A stretch of DNA of 64,000 bases from Halodesulfovibrio marinisediminis DSM 17456 (lineage in GTDB: Bacteria > Desulfobacterota > Desulfovibrionia > Desulfovibrionales > Desulfovibrionaceae). This document shows positions 16,248 through 24,814 of this stretch, piece by piece (the first letter of the stretch is position 1; each line of letters begins with the position of its first letter). The translations under genes were made by a program, and so were the position numbers. A model generated the notes under the pieces. The model searched no databases, was not told the DNA's origin, and saw only the letters and a program-made list of their open reading frames with translations. The stretch is from the NCBI RefSeq assembly GCF_900129975.1, contig NZ_FSRG01000003.1, forward strand, positions 732,997 to 796,996. The letters run 5' to 3'.

Positions 16248-18920
16248 TTATTGCCTAGCTTTCAGCATGCGGTATGCAAAGTCAAGCTGTTCCTGTCTTG
16301 TCTTCACCTTTTCATCTAACTTAGCCCAAAGGGTTTTGCGCAGTACTTCTCCGAATATAGGACCAGGTGCAAAGCCAAGCAGCTGCAAATCAGCACCGGT
16401 AATGTCGAGTGTTGTGGTCCGCAGGTATGCAAGGAAATGCGAAATATTCTTTTTAATCGTTTCAGATTTTGTTCGTGCCATCATATATAATACTCCTTCA
16501 AGTGGAATGGACACAAGCAGGTTGTATAAATGGCTGTATGCGTCGGGGCGGACTTTCCCGAGAGTGTTAGCAACTGTTTTTACGGTTTCTCGTAATGACA
16601 TGAAGTCATTATATTGCTTTGGCGTGAAGTGGAGCCGTTCAAGAACTTCTTCTACTTCTTCAGCTTTTGAAGCTGAAGTGAGACCAAGTAGGTAGATAAC
16701 CCAAGGTTCAGGAGAAGGTTGGGTGTACAGCATTCGGTACCATTCTACGACTTTTTCTACCTCTTTAAGGATCTTACTTTTAGTTGGAGACAACGTGAGT
16801 GCAGGGTGAATAGCCTCAAGAGCACCAAATTCCTGCATTCTAGCGAGAGACTGATATGGACTTACTTCGTTGAAAATGGCCTGCAGTTCGTGAAGAACAC
16901 GTGAGCCGCTCAGTTTGGTAACAAGTTTCAACTGTAATGCGTTCTTTATCAGTTTCGTAGTCTGTGGCCCAATGGTAAATTCAAAGCGAGTTTCAAATCT
17001 GATTGCGCGTAAAATACGTGTTGGGTCTTCCACAAAACTTAATGAGTGGAGGACGCGAATCAGTTTGTCGCGAATATCTTTTTGGGCGCCAAAGAAGTCG
17101 ATGAGCTTACCGAATTTGTCATGGCTTAACTGGATAGCCAATGCGTTGATGGTAAAGTCCCTGCGATATAAGTCCATTTTGATAGAGGAGAGCTCTACCG
17201 TAGGAAGGGATGCAGGCTGTTCGTAGTATTCAAGACGGGCGGTAGCCACATCGAGCCGTTCTTCTTCTCCAGCAGCATTTGTATATATAATGATAGCAGT
17301 TTTGAATTTTGTGTGTTGCCGGACACGTCCACCGAGCCTATGCGCAAGTTTTTTGGCAAACGCAATTCCGTCACCTTCAACAACCAGATCCAGATCAAGG
17401 TTTTTACGCCCGAGTAGAAGGTCACGCACAAAGCCGCCAACTACATAAACAGCAACATTAAGTTTGTTGCCCAGTTCGCCAGCCATTGTCAGCAGTTCAA
17501 AGTGGTGCTTTGGTAAACGTTCTTTCAACAGTGGGAGTACGTTGCGTTCCTTTGTTTTGTCCGCGAAAAGTTTGTCCGGTACACGAGACGGTTCCTCGAC
17601 TAACGTATTGATGAGGTCGGTTCGGGTAATAACTCCCATAAGACGGGTGTCCATAACAACCGGAACTAATCGTTGACGTTTTCCAACGATAATTTCCATT
17701 ACAGGATAGAGGTCATCATCAGGTTCCACCGTCTCGAATTTTTTGTGCATATAGATGCTTGCGGGAGCATTACCCAGACCATGAGAGCATGCGCGGACAG
17801 CTGTCTGGTATTCAAGATAGCCGGAAACAACCTGATTTTCTTCGCTTTCCAGTAGCGGGATGGCCTTGAGGCCGAAACGATTCATGATGGATTCTGCTTT
17901 GCACATCGGTACAGTTTCATATTCGAAAATAGCAGGAGCCGTCATGTGTTCGCGAACGGTTTTTTCGTAATGGATGGAAGAATACAGCAGTCCGAAAAGT
18001 TCATCCTTTACTTCAGATAATGGTTTGTTTTTTACCGAGGCTGATGCGGCAAAGTTGTGACCACCACCGCCCAGAGACTGGCATATTTGACCAACGTTTA
18101 CAGAATGTATTTTGCTTCTGGCAACAACTTGCACTCGATCACTCATGCGGCATAAGGCAAAGAGCACTTTTACTTCCTGCATGTCGATCATCTTATGAGC
18201 AAGTAAGGCAAAGTCTCGCACATAGTGAGAGACAGAAGTTTCAGCAATAACAACGGGGATACCGTTGATGTCATGTGTTGTTGCTGATTCTAATAGGCTG
18301 TTTAGAATAGAAATTTGCTCAACGGTGAGTTCGCGGGTTGTCAGTTCGGAAATCGTGTTGACATCCATGCCCATTTTTCTCAGCCATCCGGCTGCTTCAA
18401 AGTCATGCTCTGTTATGGAGTTGAAGGAGAAAGAGCCAGTGTCTTCATAGATGCCAAGTCCAAGCATTGTTGCTTCTTCTGGAGAAATTGAGAGTCCTTT
18501 TTCTTTGATCAGCAGAGAAATGATTGTGGTAGCTGAACCCCATGGTTTGACTACGGAGTACGTTGCCTGAAGGTCGTCTTCGGAGTCTGGATGGTGATCG
18601 TATAGGTGGATTTCCAGATCAGGGTTTTCAAGCGCAGGAGCGACGTGGTCAATACGGCTGCGTTGTCTTGTGTCAACGATTACAAGCGTTTTGACAGTGG
18701 AAAAGTCAATCTCTTTAGCATCCTTAAAATTAAAGAGATAGGTAGCGCTTTCAATAAAGAAGTTGCGTAAGTTTGCTTCCTGCGACCCTGGGAAAACGAG
18801 AACAGCATTGTCGTACAGCTTGCTTGCGGCTACAATTGCAGCAAGGCAATCAAAGTCCGCATTAGCGTGACCTGTAATAAGAACGGGAGCCGGAATAAGT
18901 GGCTTAGAATTAGAGTTCAC
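16248..18920 (-). CDS. DHH-CBS-tRNA nucleotidyltransferase/poly(A) polymerase fusion
   Basis: 890 residues starting at GTG 18920, directly after the xerD stop. Domains in order: DHH phosphoesterase (GHANADFDCLAAI, VDTRQ, DHHPD; about 15-150); DHHA1 with GGGGHNFAAS (about 180-310); a CBS pair (about 315-430); a class II nucleotidyltransferase head VVGGFVRDLLLGRKNLDLDLVVEGD (about 475-600) with the RRDFTINALA motif; and an RNA-binding/C-terminal helical region. This architecture is known from lineages in which CC-adding, A-adding and poly(A) activities are split between enzymes. A second, HD-containing enzyme (cca) lies at 45.9 kb, so the tasks are probably divided; which enzyme adds which base cannot be told here. 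Confidence 0.9.
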   Translation of the reverse strand: MNSNSKPLIPAPVLITGHANADFDCLAAIVAASKLYDNAVLVFPGSQEANLRNFFIESATYLFNFKDAKEIDFSTVKTLVIVDTRQRSRIDHVAPALENPDLEIHLYDHHPDSEDDLQATYSVVKPWGSATTIISLLIKEKGLSISPEEATMLGLGIYEDTGSFSFNSITEHDFEAAGWLRKMGMDVNTISELTTRELTVEQISILNSLLESATTHDINGIPVVIAETSVSHYVRDFALLAHKMIDMQEVKVLFALCRMSDRVQVVARSKIHSVNVGQICQSLGGGGHNFAASASVKNKPLSEVKDELFGLLYSSIHYEKTVREHMTAPAIFEYETVPMCKAESIMNRFGLKAIPLLESEENQVVSGYLEYQTAVRACSHGLGNAPASIYMHKKFETVEPDDDLYPVMEIIVGKRQRLVPVVMDTRLMGVITRTDLINTLVEEPSRVPDKLFADKTKERNVLPLLKERLPKHHFELLTMAGELGNKLNVAVYVVGGFVRDLLLGRKNLDLDLVVEGDGIAFAKKLAHRLGGRVRQHTKFKTAIIIYTNAAGEEERLDVATARLEYYEQPASLPTVELSSIKMDLYRRDFTINALAIQLSHDKFGKLIDFFGAQKDIRDKLIRVLHSLSFVEDPTRILRAIRFETRFEFTIGPQTTKLIKNALQLKLVTKLSGSRVLHELQAIFNEVSPYQSLARMQEFGALEAIHPALTLSPTKSKILKEVEKVVEWYRMLYTQPSPEPWVIYLLGLTSASKAEEVEEVLERLHFTPKQYNDFMSLRETVKTVANTLGKVRPDAYSHLYNLLVSIPLEGVLYMMARTKSETIKKNISHFLAYLRTTTLDITGADLQLLGFAPGPIFGEVLRKTLWAKLDEKVKTRQEQLDFAYRMLKARQ

Positions 18921-18922
18921 GC

Positions 18923-19840
18923 TTACATCCTTGAACGAGGGTGGAATTGCTTGTGAATTTGTCTGAGTCGGTCTGCTTGAACATGGGTGTAAATTTCTGT
19001 GGCAGAAATGTCCGCGTGTCCTAGAAGAAGCTGAACAGTGCGCAGGTCAGCGCCGCCATCCAGCAGATGCGTTGCAAAGGAATGTCTGAATGTGTGTGGT
19101 GACACACTCTTATGCACTTCAGCTTTCAGCACATATCGTTGCACTAGTTTCCATATGGCCTGTCGAGTTAAGCCCTTTCCGGAACGGTTAAGGAATACAA
19201 AATCTTCAATGGGGGCAAAATGTGGTCTCCAGTCACGCATGTACAACTGTAAAATTTGCATAGCTGCGTTGTGCATCGGGACAATCCTATCTTTTGATCC
19301 CTTACCATGTACTCGTAGCAGCCCACTTTGCAAATCAAGATCAATTGGCTTTAACTTAACACATTCTGTCACTCGCAGACCGGAGGCATACAGTAGTTCA
19401 AGTATAGCTCGATCTCTGAAGCCCAGCTTCTTTTTTATATCCGGTTGTTCAAGTACTGCTTGAACTTCTTCAACAGATAAAACGTCTGGCAGGGTCTTTG
19501 GAAGTTTTGGATTTTCTAAATATTGTACAGGATTCGCGTTGAGGTAGCTTTCGTCAAAACAGTATCGGAAAAAGCCACGCAACGCCGAGAGATGACGTGC
19601 AAGGCTACGGCTATTTAGTCCACCTCTGCGTAAGTGCATGATGTAAAGGAAGATGGATTGGTCTGTAACATCTTCGACATTATATCTCTTTTCTTCAAGG
19701 AAAAGCAGGAAACTACGTAAGTCTGTTTCGTAGGAAGTAAGGGTATTTTCAGAAAGCCCACGAGTTACAAGAAGGTATTGAAGGTAGCTGTCAACAAATG
19801 GATGACTGACTGCAATAGGTTCATTTGGCTGGGTGTTCAT
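18923..19840 (-). CDS. xerD: Tyrosine recombinase XerD/XerC type
   Basis: 305 residues, the usual Xer length. An N-terminal SAM-like core-binding domain (SYLQYLLVTRGLSENTLTSY) is followed by the catalytic domain. The active residues are Arg in ASGLRVTECV, Lys in HGKGSKDR, His-x-x-Arg in HTFRHSFATHLL, His in LGHADIS and nucleophile Tyr in TEIYTHV. Xer recombinases resolve chromosome dimers at dif. It is embedded among housekeeping genes with no integrated element, supporting a chromosomal role. XerD versus XerC cannot be settled from sequence alone. Confidence 0.9.
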   Translation of the reverse strand: MNTQPNEPIAVSHPFVDSYLQYLLVTRGLSENTLTSYETDLRSFLLFLEEKRYNVEDVTDQSIFLYIMHLRRGGLNSRSLARHLSALRGFFRYCFDESYLNANPVQYLENPKLPKTLPDVLSVEEVQAVLEQPDIKKKLGFRDRAILELLYASGLRVTECVKLKPIDLDLQSGLLRVHGKGSKDRIVPMHNAAMQILQLYMRDWRPHFAPIEDFVFLNRSGKGLTRQAIWKLVQRYVLKAEVHKSVSPHTFRHSFATHLLDGGADLRTVQLLLGHADISATEIYTHVQADRLRQIHKQFHPRSRM

Positions 19841-19855
19841 TATGTTTGCCCGTAA

Positions 19856-20749
19856 TTAAAAGAAGTATCCTAAAGTATATTTACCCGCTGTAAACAGGAT
19901 AAAAATCGTAAGAAGAATTTTGAGTGTAGTTGCAGGAACATATTTCTGGCAAAGTGCGCCAAGATACATCCCACCAACACCGCCTACTCCGAATAATATG
20001 CCTAAAAGGTAATCTGGAGCAATTACTTGTGTCGGATAAATGAAGGCAAGTAGCTGATATATTCCGACTCCAGCAATGGATGTCACAAATGTACCCATAA
20101 GGCACGCGCCGGCGACGGTATAAACCGGCAAGCCGAAAAAGGTGATGAAGAATGGAGCGATAATTGCGCCGCCGCCTATTCCATAGATACCACCTACGAT
20201 TCCTACCACAAAGGTAAGAAAAAAAATACCGAGAGTAGATGCGGAGTACGTTTCGTTTTGGAAAGAGTACGAAATACGCTTGAGGGAAAATTCAAGAGTC
20301 TTTGTTTGTCCAAGCAGCTGAGGAGCTGCTTCGAGATTTGCTTTACAATGCCTGGCAGTGAGGATTGATTTTAAGAGTCGTCCGCCGATGTAAAGCAATA
20401 CTCCGCCGACGAAAAGTTTAAAATCTGCTGTATTGGGCAGGTAGGTTACACGAATAATTGCTCCGATTAAAACTCCGGGAAGGGTGCCGGCAACAACGGC
20501 CCACGTTAGCGGCCACACCATTCGGCCTTCACGCATATAGCGTAGAACCCCGCTTGGAATAGCAATAATATTGAAGAGTTGATTTGTTGCACTTACCGAA
20601 GGGGGTGTATAGCCTAGAACTGACATTTGAAACGGCAGCAGTAAAAAAGCCCCAGAAAGTCCGCTCATGGACGTGAAGAAGGAAATAATAAAGGCTACTG
20701 CAGGAGGAACCAACGGGTGGACTTCAATGCCGGCAACAGGAAACAGCAT
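19856..20749 (-). CDS. TSUP (TauE/SafE) family membrane transporter
   Basis: 297 residues, about eight hydrophobic helices. The repeated TSUP signatures are FFTSMSGLSGAFLLLP near the N-terminus and GIVGGIYGIGGGAIIAPFF in the middle. Members export or import sulfite, sulfoacetate or related organosulfur anions. In a sulfate reducer sulfite-type anions are plausible but unproven. The stop is 15 bp from the xerD start, so it probably heads that transcript. Confidence 0.85.
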   Translation of the reverse strand: MLFPVAGIEVHPLVPPAVAFIISFFTSMSGLSGAFLLLPFQMSVLGYTPPSVSATNQLFNIIAIPSGVLRYMREGRMVWPLTWAVVAGTLPGVLIGAIIRVTYLPNTADFKLFVGGVLLYIGGRLLKSILTARHCKANLEAAPQLLGQTKTLEFSLKRISYSFQNETYSASTLGIFFLTFVVGIVGGIYGIGGGAIIAPFFITFFGLPVYTVAGACLMGTFVTSIAGVGIYQLLAFIYPTQVIAPDYLLGILFGVGGVGGMYLGALCQKYVPATTLKILLTIFILFTAGKYTLGYFF

Positions 20750-20851
20750 ACGTTCTCCGTTGTAAGGGTGAAAATGTCATAAGTTTAAGCTGTGTTATTA
20801 AAGATGTTACACTATTCTCCGATAAGTGTGCAACACGTACCCACTCAGACT

Positions 20852-20878
20852 ACGCCATATGTATTTACATTATGGCGT
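20852..20878. repeat. Inverted repeat between TSUP and chemoreceptor genes
   Basis: ACGCCATA (20852-20859) / TATGGCGT (20871-20878) with an inner TGTA/ACAT pairing. It lies in the 267-bp divergent intergenic region and could be an operator serving either gene. Confidence 0.45.
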
Positions 20879-21016
20879 GCTCTAGGTTGGTGCAACAAGT
20901 AGTGTGTGCACTGTCTATTTTAGAAATGACGTTATATGCAACAGCTGCTTTGCATTGGTAGCATTTTTAATAATAACGTGTGCCTTCGGCAATATTTTTT
21001 GTAAGGAAGAAATAGT

Positions 21017-22573
21017 ATGTGGAGTTCTAAAAAAATTCAATATCTCGCACTAAGTGGGCTTTTAATTCAAGTTGTATCTAGTATTGTTGTGTATGCAACA
21101 ACTGGTGCGATTCCAATTTATTTTCTTATTTCTTCGTTAATGATACTTGCTGTTTTTTTTGTGACGTATCTTGCAGCTTCAGCTGTAGATTTAGACAGTA
21201 AAAAGTTACAAGATTATCTTTCTGAAATTTTACAAGATAATTTTGATGCACCGTATCCAAACTTTGCATCTCAAAATGTCAATTTTTCTTTGATTAAAAA
21301 TCTTATTGAAGAGTTAAAGCGGGAGAAAGGCGTTCTTTTAGGCGTTATTAAAGGACTGCCTGTCCCATATCTTTTTGTTGATGCAGAAGAAAAGGCATTA
21401 TTCACTAATCAGGAATGTATGGACATGCTTGAGATAGATGGTTCTCCAGAATCTCAATATGGAAATACTCTTGGTGAAATTTTCTATAATGATAAAACAC
21501 GCGAAACCGCTGTAGGCCAGTCTATTAAAAGCGGAAAGGTATTTAAGAATCTTGAAGTGACAATTAATGGACACAAGGGCGGGCAACGTCATGTACTTGC
21601 TAACGTGTATCCGCTTTATAATATGGATAGAGTCTGTGTTGGTGGATTATGTTTATACATTGATATGACAATGCTTAAAGAACATGAAGAAAGCTTGGTG
21701 GCTCAGCATGAGCTTATTGCGGATTCAGCAGAAAAAATTGCTGTTATTACAGACAGACTGACTGCGTCTTGTTCTGAAATTTCTTCGCAAATCGATGGAT
21801 CATTGAAGCTTTCTGTCACCCAGCAGAATGGCACTACAGATGTAGCTGCTGCAATGGAGCAAATGAACACATCTGTGGTTGATGTAGCTCGAAGTGCTAA
21901 CGAGGCATCCGAGTTGGCAGAATCTACCCGAAGCAGTGCAACACAGGGCGTTGAAGTGGTTCAACAGTCTCGAGATGTTATTACCAAAGTACACGAACAT
22001 GCCTTGGAACTGAAAGGTGATATGCATGAACTGGGTGGACATGCTGAATCTATTGGTGACATCATTAGTGTTATTAACGATATTGCTGATCAGACAAACT
22101 TACTTGCGTTAAACGCTGCAATTGAGGCTGCAAGGGCTGGTGAAGCCGGTAGAGGCTTTGCGGTTGTTGCTGATGAAGTCCGTAAGCTTGCAGAGAAAAC
22201 TATGCAGGCAACAACAGAAGTAAGTAGAGCGGTTGATGCTATTCAGATTAGTGCCGAAAAATCAATTGCTTCTACCGACTCCGCTTCTGATGCAATTGAC
22301 GAGAATACTAGGCTTTCAGCTGACTCAGCAGCAGTTCTTGATACTATCGTTAGTATGGCAAATGCTACTGCTGACAGAGTACAGGAAATTGCAGCAGCGG
22401 CAGGCGAACAATCAGCTGCAAGCGATCAAATTTCTGCTTCAGCTACGCATATCAACGAACTGGCAACCGAGAATGCAGCCGCAATGAATGAATCTTCCGT
22501 TGCAGTTGAAGATGTTGCTCGGCTTGCATCTGAATTAACTGTACTTGTAGCTGAGTTGCAAGATATTAAGTAG
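21017..22573 (+). CDS. Methyl-accepting chemotaxis protein with cytoplasmic PAS domain
   Basis: 518 residues. Two membrane helices at the N-terminus (about 8-26 and 32-54) are joined by only a few residues, so there is no periplasmic sensor. A PAS-type domain follows (about 108-215, [21 protein letters not shown]). The signalling domain has the conserved tip [19 protein letters not shown] near residue 360, and methylation-helix regions rich in Ser, Ala and Glu flank it. No C-terminal CheR-binding pentapeptide is seen. It probably senses an internal cue such as redox state or a metabolite. It is monocistronic. Confidence 0.92.
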   Translation: MWSSKKIQYLALSGLLIQVVSSIVVYATTGAIPIYFLISSLMILAVFFVTYLAASAVDLDSKKLQDYLSEILQDNFDAPYPNFASQNVNFSLIKNLIEELKREKGVLLGVIKGLPVPYLFVDAEEKALFTNQECMDMLEIDGSPESQYGNTLGEIFYNDKTRETAVGQSIKSGKVFKNLEVTINGHKGGQRHVLANVYPLYNMDRVCVGGLCLYIDMTMLKEHEESLVAQHELIADSAEKIAVITDRLTASCSEISSQIDGSLKLSVTQQNGTTDVAAAMEQMNTSVVDVARSANEASELAESTRSSATQGVEVVQQSRDVITKVHEHALELKGDMHELGGHAESIGDIISVINDIADQTNLLALNAAIEAARAGEAGRGFAVVADEVRKLAEKTMQATTEVSRAVDAIQISAEKSIASTDSASDAIDENTRLSADSAAVLDTIVSMANATADRVQEIAAAAGEQSAASDQISASATHINELATENAAAMNESSVAVEDVARLASELTVLVAELQDIK

Positions 22574-22648
22574 AGAGTCGCGTGTTGTCTAAATCTTGAG
22601 GTAGGGTGATAAATAGCTGGCTCAGAGCAATTCTGACTGACTGCTTTG

Positions 22649-22677
22649 TTGACCGATAATCATTCTCAAGGTATAGA
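22649..22677 (+). promoter_or_regulatory. Promoter of dapL
   Basis: TTGACC (22649-22654) and TATAGA (22672-22677) with exactly 17 bp between. The predicted start near 22684 gives a ~105-nt leader before dapL, which contains a terminator-like hairpin and a 9-codon reading frame. Confidence 0.65.
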
Positions 22678-22720
22678 CACAAAAAGCGTAAAAGCTATTT
22701 GATACGACTATGTAAGGAAC

Positions 22721-22746
22721 AGAGCTTATGGCAGAGCTCTTTTTTC
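22721..22746 (+). terminator. Intrinsic-terminator-like hairpin inside the dapL leader
   Basis: AGAGCT (22721-22726) / AGCTCT (22735-22740), an 8-nt loop, then T6 from 22740. It lies downstream of the predicted dapL promoter and 44 bp before the gene, so it may act as an attenuator. Stem length is modest. Confidence 0.5.
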
Positions 22747-22757
22747 CCGACCGGTAA
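22728..22757 (+). CDS. Possible 9-residue leader peptide before dapL
   Basis: ATG 22728 to TAA 22757 encodes MAELFFPDR, closely resembling the first nine residues of dapL (MAEFKLADR). The DNA around both starts is also alike (AAGGA, then AGCT, ATGGCAGAG, GACCG). It overlaps the hairpin. It may be a leader peptide or the relic of a short duplication. Translation is unproven. Confidence 0.3.
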   Translation: MAELFFPDR

Positions 22758-22789
22758 TGGGATATATACCTTAAGGAGAATGCAAAGCT

Positions 22790-23956
22790 ATGGCAGAGTT
22801 CAAGCTTGCTGACCGTTTGGCCGCAGTGCCACCGTATCTGTTTGCACAGATCGATAAAGTTAAGGCTGAAGTAGCCGCTCGTGGTGTTGATATTATTAGT
22901 CTCGGAATTGGCGATCCGGACACACCTACACCGCAGTTTGTTATTGATACCATGCGCAAAGCGCTGGATGATGCGGCTAACCACCAGTATCCTTCATACA
23001 TTGGCATGAAAGAGTTTCGTACCGCTGTTTCTGACTGGTACAAAACTCGTTTTGATGTTGACCTTGATGCAGATAACGAAGTGGTAAGTCTTATTGGCTC
23101 TAAAGAAGGTATTGCACACTTCCCGCTCGCTTTCGTTAACCCGGGCGACCTTGTCCTTGTATGTACCCCTAACTACCCAGTATACGGCATTGCGACTGAG
23201 TTTGCTGGTGGTAAGGTTCAGTACGTACCACTTTTGGAAGACAATTCCTTCCTTCCTGATCTTGATGCTATCGATGAAGCAACTTGGGAAAAAGCCAAGG
23301 CTATCTTTATCAACTACCCGAACAACCCGACTGCAGCTACTGCAGACGAAGCGTTCTACAGAAAGCTGATTGATCTTGCGAAAGCATATAACGTAATTAT
23401 TGTTGCAGACGCAGCGTACACTGAAATTTACTACGACGATAACAATAAACCTCTTTCTATTCTTGAAGTAGAAGGTGGTAAAGATGTTGCGATCGAGTTT
23501 AACTCCTTGTCCAAACCATACAACATGACCGGTTGGCGTGTAGGTATGGCTTGTGGTAACGAGCAGCTTGTTCGTGGTCTCGGTAAAATTAAAGAAAACG
23601 TAGACTCTGGTATTTTCCAGGCTGTTCAGCTTGCAGGTATCACCGCGCTGCGTGAAGGTGAGCCATTTGTTGCAGGTCTTCGTGACATGTACAGAGGTCG
23701 CCGTGATATCGTTGTTAATGCTCTGCATAAAGCTGGCATCAAGTGCAACATTCCAGATGCGACTTTCTACGTTTGGTCTCATGTACCAGACGGATACACC
23801 TCATCTGAATTTGTTACTAAGGTTCTGGAAGAGACTGGCGTAGTTCTTACTCCGGGTAATGGTTTTGGTGCTCCAGGCGAAGGGTACTTCCGTATCTCTC
23901 TTACAGTAAATGATGAGCGTCTCGAGGAGGCGGTATCTCGTATTCAGAACCTGTAG
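22790..23956 (+). CDS. dapL: LL-diaminopimelate aminotransferase
   Basis: 388 residues of a fold-type I PLP enzyme matching DapL. Conserved features are the N-terminal SLGIGDPDTPTP, the YPNNPTAA loop, the ADAAYTEIYYD strand carrying the PLP-binding Asp and Tyr, and the Schiff-base Lys in NSLSKPYNMTGWR. DapL converts tetrahydrodipicolinate directly to LL-diaminopimelate, bypassing the succinylase/acetylase steps of lysine and peptidoglycan synthesis. The ATG at 22790 follows TAAGGAG. Its end overlaps the probable start of folK. Confidence 0.93.
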   Translation: MAEFKLADRLAAVPPYLFAQIDKVKAEVAARGVDIISLGIGDPDTPTPQFVIDTMRKALDDAANHQYPSYIGMKEFRTAVSDWYKTRFDVDLDADNEVVSLIGSKEGIAHFPLAFVNPGDLVLVCTPNYPVYGIATEFAGGKVQYVPLLEDNSFLPDLDAIDEATWEKAKAIFINYPNNPTAATADEAFYRKLIDLAKAYNVIIVADAAYTEIYYDDNNKPLSILEVEGGKDVAIEFNSLSKPYNMTGWRVGMACGNEQLVRGLGKIKENVDSGIFQAVQLAGITALREGEPFVAGLRDMYRGRRDIVVNALHKAGIKCNIPDATFYVWSHVPDGYTSSEFVTKVLEETGVVLTPGNGFGAPGEGYFRISLTVNDERLEEAVSRIQNL

Positions 23957-24441
23957 TTGCATTTATCTGCCTTGGCTCAAACATGGGCGATACGGATGCC
24001 AACCTTGCAAATGCCATAGCTGAAATTGATTCTCTTGAAGGGGTCTCAGTGCTGAAAAGTTCTTCAATTTTTCGTACCGAACCGCAAGACAAGAAAGATC
24101 AGTCATGGTTTGCAAATCAGGTTGTCTCTGTCGCATGTTCAGAGTATGTAACTGCGCATGACCTTTTGAACAACTTACTGGAAATTGAAAGCAAGCTTGG
24201 TAGGGTGCGTGAAGAACGCTTCGGCCCGCGTGTAATTGATTTGGACGTTTTGTTGTTCGGCAATGAAGTAATTGAATCGGAAGACCTTATTGTACCGCAT
24301 CCGCGAATGACGGAAAGGGCATTTGTGCTTGTTCCGTTACAAGAGATTGCACCGCAGTTGCAGTTTCCAGATGGCAGGGGGCTTGAAGAAGTTCTCAGCA
24401 AGCTGGAGTACAAGGTAGACGCTGATCAGATCTGGCAATAA
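23935..24441 (+). CDS. folK: HPPK (folate pathway pyrophosphokinase), probable non-ATG start
   Basis: Transfers pyrophosphate from ATP to 6-hydroxymethyl-7,8-dihydropterin. Family motifs are present: FICLGSNMGD (first strand), SSIFRTEPQ, RFGPRVIDLDVLLFG and VPHPRMTERAFVL. The first ATG (23983) falls after LGSN and would remove the essential first strand. Upstream to the TGA at 23914 there is no ATG, GTG or TTG in frame. A strong GAGGAGG (23924-23930) points to ATC at 23935 as the start, giving 168 residues and a 22-bp overlap with dapL. If ATG 23983 is used the product is 152 residues and lacks the first strand. The family is sure; the start is inference. Confidence 0.85.
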   Translation: MSYSEPVVAFICLGSNMGDTDANLANAIAEIDSLEGVSVLKSSSIFRTEPQDKKDQSWFANQVVSVACSEYVTAHDLLNNLLEIESKLGRVREERFGPRVIDLDVLLFGNEVIESEDLIVPHPRMTERAFVLVPLQEIAPQLQFPDGRGLEEVLSKLEYKVDADQIWQ

Positions 24442-24463
24442 TTTATCGTAAGGGAGAGCTCGC

Positions 24464-24763
24464 GTGATCAAATGGGTAGTTCTTTTAGTTTGTGGTTGGC
24501 TGCTTTTTAAGCTTGTTACTAATGACAGCAAGAAAAAAACAGAAAAAAAACAGAAAGATATGGAAAAAAAGTTTGCGACTGGTGATATGGTTAAAGATCC
24601 AGTTTGTGGCTCATTTGTTTCAATTGATCAGGACATTCGTGTCCGTGATGGGGAAACAATCCATCGTTTTTGCAGCTACGAATGTAGAGACAAGTTCATA
24701 GCCCGTCTTGAAGAATCTGGTCGAGCGATTCCTAAGGAAAATAAAGAAGAGCCAATTGATTAG
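24464..24763 (+). CDS. Membrane-anchored YHS/TRASH-like metal-site protein
   Basis: 99 residues from GTG 24464 with AGGGAGAG upstream. An N-terminal membrane helix (VVLLVCGWLLFKLV) is followed by a lysine-rich linker. The C-terminal domain then has KDPVCGSFVSIDQ and HRFCSYECRDKF, the cysteine pattern of YHS/TRASH metal-binding domains. Such domains handle copper or other soft metals or act as metal sensors. It is the last gene of the dapL-folK unit; no metal role can be proved. A terminator follows. Confidence 0.7.
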   Translation: MIKWVVLLVCGWLLFKLVTNDSKKKTEKKQKDMEKKFATGDMVKDPVCGSFVSIDQDIRVRDGETIHRFCSYECRDKFIARLEESGRAIPKENKEEPID

Positions 24764-24783
24764 TTGGTAATGATAAAATGAAC

Positions 24784-24814
24784 CGGAAGCCTTAATTGGC
24801 TTCCGTTTTTTTTT
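24784..24814 (+). terminator. Terminator after the YHS-like gene
   Basis: CGGAAGCC (24784-24791) / GGCTTCCG (24798-24805) with T9 following. Confidence 0.92.

Noticed and set aside
18923-19840. Integrase of a mobile element
   Set aside because: The recombinase lies within a housekeeping operon, has Xer length and no att repeats or cargo around it.
22994-23782. 262-codon frame on - opposite dapL
   Set aside because: Antisense artefact with no domain pattern; dapL is certain.
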